This document shows, piece by piece, positions 40,294 to 49,257 of a stretch of 50,705 nt of DNA. A model generated the notes under the pieces. That model did no database searches, was not told the DNA's origin, and saw only the letters and a program-made list of their open reading frames with translations. The position numbers were made by a program, and so were the translations under genes. Where the stretch lies: assembly GCF_963678635.1 (NCBI RefSeq), contig NW_026970762.1, forward strand, positions 1 to 50,705, given 5' to 3'. Numbering within the stretch: the first letter of the stretch is position 1; every line of letters starts with the position of its first letter. The DNA is from Symsagittifera roscoffensis. Lineage: Eukaryota; Xenacoelomorpha; Acoela; Convolutidae.

Positions 40294-41311
40294 GACTTCT
40301 TGGTACTGTTCCAAGACTATTCGGTACTGTCCCAAGACTTTCCGGCACTGTCCCAGGACTTCTTGGTACTGTCCCAAGACTTTCCGGCACTATCCCTAGA
40401 CTTCTTGGTACTGTCCCAAGACTATTCGGTACTGTCCCAAGAAAGACTTTTCTGCACTGCCCCAAGAGTTCTTGGTACTGTCACAAGACTGTTCAGTACT
40501 GTCCCAAGACTTTCCGGCACTGTCCCAGGTCTTCTTGGTACTGTCTTAAGACTTTTCTGTACTGTCCCAAGACTTTCCGTCACTGTCCCAGGACTTCTTG
40601 GTACTGTCCCAAGGTTTTTCTGCACTGTCCCAAGACTTCTTGGTACTGTCCCAAGACTTTTCTTTACTGTCCCAAGACTTTTTGGTACTGTCCCAAGACT
40701 TTTCTGAACTGTCTCAAGTTTCTTCGGTACTGTCCCAGGACTTTTCTGTACTGTCCAAAGACTTCCTGGTACTGTCCCTAGACTATTAGTTACTGTCCCA
40801 GGACTTCTTGGTACTGTCCCAAGACTTCTTGATACTGTCCCAAGACTTCTTGGTACTGTCCCAAGACTTCTTGGTACTGTCCCAAGACTATTCGGTACTG
40901 TCCCAAGACTTGCCGTCACTGTCCCAGGACTTCTTGGTACTGTCCCAAGACTTTTCTGCACTGTCCCAAGACTTCTTGGTACTGTCCCAAGACTTTTCTT
41001 TACTGTCCCAAGAATTCTTGGTACTGTTCCAAGATTTTTCTGAACTCTCCCAAGACTCTTCGGTCCTGTCCCATTTCTTTTCTGTACCGTCCCAAGACTT
41101 CCTGGTACTGTCCCTAGACTATTCGTTACTGTCCCAGGACTTCTTGGTACTGTCCCAAGACTTCTTGGTACTGTCCCAAGATTTCTTGGTGCTGTCCCAA
41201 GACTTCTTGGTACTGTCCCAAGACTATTCGGTACTGTCCCAAGATTTTCCGGCACTGTCCCAGGACTTCTTGCTACTGTCCCAAGACTTTTTTTTGCACT
41301 GTTAAGAATTC

Positions 41312-42140
41312 TTGGTACTGTCCCAAGACTATTCGGTACTGTCCCAAGACTTTCCGGCACTGTCCCAGGACTTCTTGGTACTGTCCCAAGACTTTTCTGC
41401 ACTGTCCCAAGACTTCTTGGTACTGTCCCAAGACTTTTCTTTACTGTCCCAAGAATTCTTGGTACTGTTCCAAGATTTTTCTGGACTTCCCAAGACTCTT
41501 CGGTACTGTCCCATTTCTTTTCTGTACTGTCCCGAGACTTCCTGGTACTGTCCCTAGATTTTTCGTTACTGTCCCAGGACTTCTTGGTACTGTCCCAAGA
41601 CTTTTCTGCACTGTCCCAAGACTTCTTGGTACTGTCCCAAGACTATTCGGTACTGTCCCAAGACATTCCGGCACTATCCCAGGACTTCTTGGTACTGTCC
41701 CAAGACTTTTCTTTACCGTTCCAAGACTACTTGGTACTGTCCCAAGACTATTCGGTACTGTCCCATGACTTTGCGGCACTGTCCCAGGACTTCTTGCTAC
41801 TGTCCCAAGACTTTTTTTGCGCTGTTAAGACTTCTTGGTACTGTCCCAAGACTATTCGGTACTGTCCCAAGACTTTCCGGCACTGTCCCAGGACTTCTTG
41901 GTACTGTCCCAAGACTTTTCTGCTCTGTCCCAAGACTTCTTGGTACTGTCCCAAGACTTTTCTTTACTGTCCCAAGACTTCTTGGTACTGTCCCAAGACT
42001 TTTCTTTACTGTCCCAAGACTATTCGGTACTGTCCCAAGACTTTCCGGCACTGTCCCAGGACTTCTTGGTACTGTCCCAAGACTTTCCCGCACTGTCCCA
42101 GGGCTTCTTGCTACTGTCCCAAGACTTTTTTTGGACTGTT
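41312..42140. repeat. Paralogous block P, copy 3
   Basis: Matches copy 1 at a spacing of 23,717 bp and copy 2 at 1,786 bp. It contains two extra units near 41,960-42,003 and a CTCGTTACTG-like change to TTTTTCGTTACTG near 41,560. Confidence 0.82.
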
Positions 42141-42148
42141 AAGACTTC

Positions 42149-43850
42149 TTGGTACTGTTCCAAGACTATTCGGTACTGTCCCAAGACTTTCCGGCACTGT
42201 CCCAGGACTTCTTGGTACTGTCCCAAGACTTTCCGGCACTATCCCTAGACTTCTTGGTACTGTCCCAAGACTATTCGGTACTGTCCCAAGATTTTCCGGC
42301 ACTGTCCCAGGACTTCTTGGTACTGTCCCAAGAAAGACTTTTCTGCACTGCCCCAAGAGTTCTTGGTACTGTCACAAGACTGTTCAGTACTGTCCCAAGA
42401 GTTTCCGGCACTGTCCCAGGTCTTCTTGGTACTGTCTTAAGACTTTTCTGTACTGTCCCAAGACTTTCCGTCACTGTCCCAGGACTTCTTGGTACTGTCC
42501 CAAGGTTTTTCTGCACTGTCCCAAGACTTCGTGGTTTTTTCCCAAGACTGTTCAGTACTTTCCCAAGATTTTCCGGCACTGTCCCAGGACTCCTTGGCAC
42601 TGTCTAAGATTTTTCTGCACTGTCCCAAGACTTTCCGGCACTATCCCAAGACTTCCTGGTACTGTCCCAAGACTATTCGGTACTGTCCCAAGATTTTCTG
42701 GCACTGTCCCAGGACTTCTTGGTACTGTCCCAAGAAAGACTTTTCTGCACTGCCCCAAGCGTTCTTGGTACTGTCACAAGACTGTTCAGTACTGTCCCAA
42801 GACTTTCCGGCACTGTCCCAGGTCTTCTTGGTACTGTCTTAAGACTTTTCTGTACTGTCCCAAGACTTTCCGTCACTGTCCCAGGACTTCTTGGTACTGT
42901 CCCAAGGTTTTTCTGCACTGTCCCAAGACTTCTTGGTACTGTCCCAAGACTGTTCAGTACTTTCCCAAGACTCTTCGGTACTGTCCCAGGACTTCTTGGT
43001 ACTGTCGCAAGACTTTTCTGCACTGTCCCCAGACTTCTTGGTACTGTCCCAAGACTATTCGGTACTGTCCCAAGATTTTCTGGCACTGTCCCAGGACTTC
43101 TTGGTACTGTCCCAAGAAAGACTTTTCTGCACTGCCCCAAGCGTTCTTGGTACTGTCACAAGACTGTTCAGTACTGTCCCAAGACTTTCCGGCACTGTCC
43201 CAGGTCTTCTTGGTACTGTCTTAAGACTTTTCTGTACTGTCCCAAGACTTTCCGTCACTGTCCCAGGACTTCTTGGTACTGTCCCAAGGTTTTTCTGCAC
43301 TGTCCCAAGACTTCGTGGTACTGTCCCAAGACTGTTCAGTACTTTCCCAAGATTTTCCGGCACTGTCCCAGGACTCCTTGGCACTGTCTAAGATTTTTCT
43401 GCACTGTCCCAAGACTTTCCGTCACTGTCCCAGGACTTCGTGGTACTGTCCCAAGTCTTTTCTGCACTGTTCTAAGACTTTTCTTTACTGTCCCAAGACT
43501 TCTCGGTACTGTCCCAAGACTTTTCTGAACTGTCCCAAGACTCTTCGGTACTGTCCCAAGACTTCTTGGTACTGTCCCAAGACTATTTGGTACTGTCCCA
43601 AGACTTTCCGGCACTGAACCAGGACTTCTTGGTACTATCCCAAGACTTTTCTGCACTGTCCCAAGACTTCTTGGTACTGTCCCAAGACTGTTCAGTACTT
43701 TCCCAATATTTTCCGGCACTGTCCCAGGACTCCTTGGCACTGTCCCAAGACTTTTCTGCACTATCCAAAGACTTTCCGGCACTGTCCCAGGACTTCTTGG
43801 TACTGTCCCAAGACTTTTCTGCACTGTCCATAAGACTTCTTGGTACTGTC
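42149..43850. repeat. Paralogous block Q, copy 3, with three 402/382-bp sub-repeats
   Basis: Third copy of block Q. Sub-repeat points lie at 42,489, 42,891 and 43,273, so the steps are 402 and 382 bp. The middle copy has a replaced interior around 42,965-43,040 (CTCTTCGG, CGCAAGAC and CCCCAGAC units). The CTGTCCATAAG unit follows at 43,824, as in the other two copies. Confidence 0.82.
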
Positions 43851-44089
43851 CCAAGACTTCTCTTTACTGTCCCAAGACTACTTGGTACTGTCCCAAGACT
43901 ATTCGGTACTGTCCCAAGACTTTGCGGCACTGTCCCAGGACTTCTTGGTACTGTCCCAAGACTTTTCTGCACTGTCCCAAGACTTTCCGGCACTGTCCCA
44001 GGACTTCTTGGTACTGTCCCAAGACTTTTCTGCACTGTCCATAAGACTTCTTGATACTGTCCCAAGACTTTTCTTTACTGTCCCAAGAC

Positions 44090-45750
44090 TACTTGGTACT
44101 GCCCCAAGACTATTCGGTACTGTCCCAAGACTTTCCGGCACTGTCCCAGGACTTCTTGGTACTGTCCCAAGACTAATTGGTACTGTCCCAAGACTTTCCG
44201 GCACTGTCCCAGGACTTCTTGGTACTGTCCCAAGACTTTTTTTTACTGTCCCAAGACTACTTGGTACTGTCCCAAGACTATTCGGTACTGTCCCAAGACT
44301 TTCCGGCACTGTCCCAGGACTTCCTGTTACTGTCCTAAGACTTTTTTGCACTGTTAAGACTTCTTGGTACTGTCTCAAGACTTTCCGGCACTGTCCCAGG
44401 ACTTCTTGGTACTGTCCCAAGACTTCTTGGTACTGTCCCAAGACTTTTCTTTACTGTCCCAAGACAATTCGGTACTGTCCCAAGATTTTCCGTCACTGTC
44501 CCAGGACTTCTTGGTACTGTCCCAAGAAAGACTTTTCTGCACTGCCCCAAGAGTTCTTGGTACTGTCACAAGACTGTTCAGTACTGTCCCAAGACTTTCC
44601 TGCACTGTCCCAGGTCTTCTTGGTACCCTCTTAAGATTTTTCTGCACTGTCCCAAGACTTTCCGTCACTGTCCCAGGACTTCGTGGTACTGTCCCAAGTC
44701 TTTTCTGCACTGTCCCAAGACTTTTCTTTAGTGTCCCAAGACTTCTTGGTACTGTCCCAAGACTTTTCTGAACTGTCCCAAGACTCTTCGGTACTGTCCC
44801 AAGACTTTCCGGCACTGTCCCAGGACTTCTTGGTACTGTCCCAAGACTAATTGGTACTGTCCCAAGACTTTCCGGCACTGTCCCAGGACTTCTTGGTACT
44901 GTCCCAAGACTTTTTTTTACTGTCCCAAGACTACTTGGTACTGTCCCAAGACTATTCGGTACTGTCCCAAGACTTTCCGGCACTGTCCCAGGACTTCCTG
45001 TTACTGTCCTAAGACTTTTTTGCACTGTTAAGACTTCTTGGTACTGCCCCAAGACTATTCGGTACTGTCCCAAGACTTTCCGGCACTGTCCCAGGACTTC
45101 TTGGTACTGTCCCAAGACTAATTGGTACTGTCCCAAGACTTTCCGGCACTGTCCCAGGACTTCTTGGTACTGTCCCAAGACTTTTTTTTACTGTCCCAAG
45201 ACTACTTGGTACTGTCCCAAGACTATTCGGTACTGTCCCAAGACTTTCCGGCACTGTCCCAGGACTTCCTGTTACTGTCCTAAGACTTTTTTGCACTGTT
45301 AAGACTTCTTGGTACTGTCTCAAGACTTTCCGGCACTGTCCCAGGACTTCTTGGTACTGTCCCAAGACTTCTTGGTACTGTCCCAAGACTTTTCTTTACT
45401 GTCCCAAGACAATTCGGTACTGTCCCAAGATTTTCCGTCACTGTCCCAGGACTTCTTGGTACTGTCCCAAGAAAGACTTTTCTGCACTGCCCCAAGAGTT
45501 CTTGGTACTGTCACAAGACTGTTCAGTACTGTCCCAAGACTTTCCTGCACTGTCCCAGGTCTTCTTGGTACCCTCTTAAGATTTTTCTGCACTGTCCCAA
45601 GACTTTCCGTCACTGTCCCAGGACTTCGTGGTACTGTCCCAAGTCTTTTCTGCACTGTCCCAAGACTTTTCTTTAGTGTCCCAAGACTTCTTGGTACTGT
45701 CCCAAGACTTTTCTGAACTGTCCCAAGACTCTTCGGTACTGTCCCAAGAC
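44090..45750. repeat. 945-bp (45-unit) higher-order tandem duplication
   Basis: Positions about 44,090-44,805 are repeated at 45,035-45,750, spacing exactly 945 bp. I saw no difference over the compared part (for example 44,364-44,771 versus 45,309-45,716). A private tail, ACTAATTGG, occurs only here, at about 44,164, 44,840 and 45,109. Identity suggests very recent duplication or an assembly effect. Confidence 0.86.
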
Positions 45751-45833
45751 TTCTTGGTACTGTCCCAAGACTATTCGGTACTGTCCCAAGACATTCTGGC
45801 ACTGAACCAGGACTTCTTGGTACTGTCCCAAGA

Positions 45834-46669
45834 CTTTTCTGCACTGTCCCAAGACTTCTTGGTATGCCTTAAGACTGTTCAGTACTTTCCCAAGATTTTC
45901 TGGCACTGTCCCAGGACTCCTTGGCACTGTCCCAAGGATTTTCTGCACTATCCCAAGACTTGCCGTCACTGTCCCAGGACTTCTTGGTACTTTCCCAAGA
46001 CTTTTCGGCACTAACCCAAACTTCTTGGTACTGTCCCAAGACTTTTCTTTATTGTCCCAAGACTTCTTGGTACTTTCCCAAGACTTTTCTGAACTGTCCC
46101 TAGTTTCTTCGGTACTGTCCCAGGACTTTTCTGTACTGTCCCAAGACTTCTTGAAACTGTCCCAAGACTTCTTGGTGCTGTCCCAAGACTATTCGTTACT
46201 GTCCCAAGACTTTCCGGCACTGTCTCAGGACTTCTTGGTACTGTCCCAAGAGTTTTCTGCACTGTCCCAAGACTTCTTGGTATGCCTTAAGACTGTTCAG
46301 TACTTTCCCAAGATTTTCCGGCACTGTCCCAGGACTCCTTGGCACTGTCCCAAGGATTTTCTGCACTATCCCAAGACTTGTCGTCACTGTCCCAGGACTT
46401 CTTGGTACTTTCCCAAGACTTTTCTGCACTGTCCCAAACTTCTTGGTACTGTCCCAAGACTTTTCTTTACTGTCCCAAGACTTCTTGGTACTGTCCCAAG
46501 ACTTTTCTGAACTGTCCCAAGTTTCTTCGGTACTGTCCCAGGACTTTTCTGTACTGTCCCAAGACTTCTTGGTACTGTCCCAAGACTTCTTGGTACTGTC
46601 CCAAGACTATTCGTTACTGTCCCAAGACTTTCCGGCACTGTCTCAGGACTTCTTGCTACTGTCCCAAGA
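45834..46669. repeat. 418-bp terminal higher-order repeat
   Basis: The short unit TATGCCTTAAGAC occurs at 45,863 and 46,281, with similar order after each (for example the CCCAAGGATTTTCTG unit), at a spacing of 418 bp (20 units minus 2). The copies differ more than the internal duplications do, as expected near the edge of an array. Confidence 0.82.
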
Positions 46670-47013
46670 CTTTTTTTGCACTGTTAAGACTTCTTGGTAC
46701 TGTCCCAAGACTATTCGGTACTGTCTCAAGACTTGCCGTCACTGTCCCAGGACTTCATGGTACTGTCCCAAGACTTTTATTACTGTCCCAAGAATTCTTG
46801 GTACTGTTCCAAGATTTTTCTGAACTGTCCCAAGACTCTTCGGTACTGTCCCAGGACTTCTTGGTACTGTCCCAAGACTTTTCTGCACTGTCCCCAGACT
46901 TCTTGGTACTGTCCCAAGACTATTCGGTACTGTCCCAAGACTTTCCGGCACTATCCCAGGACTTCTTGGTACTGTCCCAAGACTTTTCTGCACTGTCCCA
47001 AGACTTCTTGGTA

Positions 47014-47055
47014 CTGTCACAAGACTATTCAGTTTTGCCCCAAGACCTCGCCACC
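47014..47055. repeat. Right boundary of the satellite array (two decaying units)
   Basis: The last clear unit is 47,014-47,034 (CTGTCACAAGAC...). The next 21 bases, 47,035-47,055, still show TTGCCCCAAGACC but end CTCGCCACC. From 47,056 the sequence has no 21-bp periodicity. The array therefore decays within two units and has no flanking transposon or target-site signature that I can see. Confidence 0.9.
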
Positions 47056-47960
47056 AAGTGTTGGGATAGTGGCATCTCTTCTCTATCGTTGTCGGGACTC
47101 TTGAACCACTGTGTCTGGTACCACCACTTGAGCTCTAGTGAAAAAAATTCCCAAAAACCCAACCTTACTGGCCAAAAGTTTAATTTCTTAACCTCTCTGT
47201 AAATATCTCCCTTTTAAAATTCTGTTGCAAGTTGAAACCCAACTTGTTCGCAGGTGTTTTGTGATCACCTGTTCGTTCAAAATCGATAAAAATTTGTACC
47301 AAAAACGTAAAAACTTAAACGGAAAAAAATGATAAAATCAAAGAGATCAACCCACTTGAAAATCAAAGCTAACTTGTGTCAACGTTTTATTAGAAAAAAC
47401 GTCTGGTACTTGATTGCCACGCGTTTTCCTCCCCCCTGCTAACGTTCTTATGGGGTATTTTCCTTGGGGTTTACAAAAACTGTCTTCTTCCGTTCCCCCC
47501 ACCCGATCCGACCAGGGTATCTACCTTAATTCGATCTTAAATTTGAATATCTTCTCTTTATAATTTTACTCGTGTAAGATTCTAATGTAACTAAATCGAC
47601 GATGTCGATCACTTAGATGCTGTTATGTGTCCCCCCTTTTTACAATTTGCAACCGCAAACTTCTAACCTAACCAGCCCCCCTTCTAACCTCCCCCCTCTT
47701 TAGCCCCCCTCTTAAGCCGAAAATAACCCTAAGCGCTGGGTGCTAAACCTCTTGAGAGAAAACCGTAGAACCTGTTTCCAGGCTCTGCTTGAGTAAAAAC
47801 GTTCCTCAAAACAGTCGGGTTCCGCTTATTCAATTTTACACTTATCTCCTATAATGTAATGTGGATTTTAACGATATCCGTTTGATCAATTTGAGAACAC
47901 CCCTGCGCGTCCTCCTCTGGATGTTCTGGTTCCGCGCTGGTTGTCTCCTTGACGTGTCCT
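47056..47960. other. Array-proximal AT-rich sequence without a recognisable gene
   Basis: Mixed AT-rich sequence with A- and T-runs and six C6 runs described separately. Stops are frequent in all frames and no ORF of note starts here. One plus-strand open frame enters from the array and ends at about 47,202. I see no splice-signal arrangement, tRNA or mobile-element terminus that I could defend. Confidence 0.7.
47431..47709. repeat. Cluster of six C6 runs
   Basis: Runs of six C begin at 47,431, 47,495, 47,631, 47,676, 47,691 and 47,704. The last three lie within 34 bp, separated by 9 and 7 bases. The minus strand thus carries three closely spaced G6 tracts. Confidence 0.85.
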
Positions 47961-47976
47961 GCACCTGATCACCAGC

Positions 47977-48108
47977 ACCACTTTCCCACTTGGCTGGTCA
48001 CCTGTTCCAGTCAAGTCTCCTAGTGGTCCAGCTAAATTCCTATGAACCACTTTCCTACTCCCCTGGTCACCTCTTCCAGTCAAGTCTCCTAGTGTTCCAG
48101 CTAGGTTG
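47977..48108. repeat. 69-bp direct repeat, two copies
   Basis: The stretch from ACCACTTTCCCACT (47,977) is repeated from ACCACTTTCCTACT (48,046), exactly 69 bp on. The shared middle reads TTCCAGTCAAGTCTCCTAGT. The copies differ at several positions, so this is an older duplication. The period is a multiple of three, which by itself keeps an 85-codon minus-strand frame open over 47,886-48,143. Confidence 0.88.
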
Positions 48109-48260
48109 CAAGCTATCTGAAAACCCTTAACAACGCCCCACACTCGGGCACCTTATTAAATTGCTGAATTGATCGATACGATCGGTCTTATAAAACAGTA
48201 TGGGTATACTATTTAAATAATATAAAGGTTTGATCCAACTAATCCGGCATCAAAGTCACT

Positions 48261-48353
48261 GTGTTTTTCTGTTTTATGGTTTTTGTTCCTTTTTCTATTC
48301 TTTTTCTGTTTTTGTTTCGCACTTTGTCCTTTTGCTCGTTTTTTTTGTCCCCC
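48261..48353. repeat. T-rich low-complexity tract
   Basis: About 93 bp consisting mainly of T with interspersed C and G (TTTTTCTGTTTT-type), ending in a T8 and a C5 run. No regular period. It could be a decayed poly(A) tail of a minus-strand retroelement, but no element body is evident beside it. Confidence 0.7.
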
Positions 48354-49257
48354 TAGTTACCCACCCTTACTCGGTTAGCTAAGCCTCGTCGGAGAGCGTA
48401 CCAGAAATTTTTCTCGAGTTTTCGCTGAACCGTACCACCGGTACTCTAGAATAAGCATGTAGCCCGGAGCTGTGTCAAGTGGGTTCGACTGCGTAGTCTT
48501 GATGTCGTAAAAACAGCCAGGAGTGCCATAAAAACACTATGTAACAGTCGCCTACTTAAGTCACATATGAGGTTAAGGAAAAATAGGCCATATTGTGACA
48601 TTCGACCAGAATGGACAAAATGCAATCTCTGCAGATTTCGAATTTTTAGCAGCGGACCTTCCGAGTTAGTGATTTTGAAGGATTAACGACGTTATTCGGA
48701 TGATTAGTAGAACGGTGAAAGTCAAGATATTCCAGTATTTTGAAATTTTAAAGTTTCGAAGTGATGACGTAACATTTCTGAGAAACATCAGAAACGGCCA
48801 TTTTGGCAGAAGAGCTAAAAAGAAACAGAACAACGTTAGTTGCCATTGCGAGAAGAACGAAAATAGTGATTAGGAAACGACAACGAATCACGAAGTTAAC
48901 AGAGAACGCTCCAAGTTGCAACTTTTGTGTCGCTACAATAGTTGCAAGGCCGTTGCAGACAAGGTGAAGGGTGGAAGACAGCCTTCCGGGTTACGGAGAA
49001 ATCAAGATTAACGTGCTTGATTCAGTGGATTCAAGAATCCGGAAGGGTTTCGGGACTGAAACTTTTATCGTTTCATATAAACTTTTAGCTTCCTGTCATG
49101 TCCTGATTTGAATTTAATTAACAACTGGATTCATTTTGATAAGGATGAGAAGCTAGGAGTTGGGGGAAAATGTTGATCCATCTTCGATGGAGATGATGAT
49201 TTTTATCTATTAAACAAAAACAATAATAATTCAATAAATAGTAGTAGCCCTGTTTTA
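48354..49257. other. AT-rich sequence without a recognisable gene
   Basis: About 900 bp of apparently unique sequence with stops in all frames. The only longer frame is a minus-strand one (49,118-49,435) that mostly lies in the downstream duplication. I see no RNA gene, transposon end or repeat here. Confidence 0.65.

Larger units (their letters stand above)
1..47055. repeat. 21-bp satellite array, about 2,240 units, truncated at left window edge
   Basis: A head-to-tail array of one 21-bp unit in a single orientation, with no interruption by unrelated DNA. The unit is CTGTCCCAAGACT (positions 1-13) followed by an 8-bp tail, most often TCTTGGTA. The first 13 bases are nearly constant, apart from CAAG/CAGG/CACG and a few rare changes. 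The tail occurs in about a dozen discrete forms. A few units have other lengths: 19, 20, 22 or 25 bp. Those odd units recur across the array, so they were amplified with their neighbours. All six frames are open because 21 is 3 x 7 and the consensus has no stop in any frame. Forward heptads read LSQDFLV, CPKTSWY and VPRLLGT; reverse heptads read YQEVLGQ, TKKSWDS and PRSLGTV. I therefore read this as non-coding satellite DNA. Its chromosomal role (centromeric, subtelomeric or other) cannot be told from here. Confidence 0.98.

Noticed and set aside
1-47055. CRISPR array
   Set aside because: There is a conserved core and a variable part, but the period is only 21 bp, the tails are recurring variants and not unique spacers, and there is no leader or cas gene. 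The context is eukaryotic.
1-47055. Known centromeric protein site (CENP-B box) in the unit
   Set aside because: I looked for the TTCG....A..CGGG pattern. Units with ATTCGGTA have only a fragment of it, so I make no claim.
47640-47740. Telomere-like repeats (CTAACC, CCCTAA)
   Set aside because: Only isolated single motifs, no tandem run.
47886-48143. 85-codon minus-strand ORF as a gene
   Set aside because: It lies over the 69-bp repeat whose period is a multiple of three. It is short and unrecognised, with no supporting signals.
48185-48235. TATA-box-like motifs (CTTATAAAAC, AATATAAAGG) as a promoter
   Set aside because: Expected by chance in AT-rich DNA, and no gene follows in either direction.
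48261-48353. Poly(A) tail of a reverse-oriented retroelement
   Set aside because: The tract is T-rich but impure, and no element body or target-site duplication is visible.
48360-48510. tRNA-like gene around GGGTTCGACTGC
   Set aside because: A B-box-like string is present, but I could not fold a cloverleaf or find a matching A box and acceptor stem.
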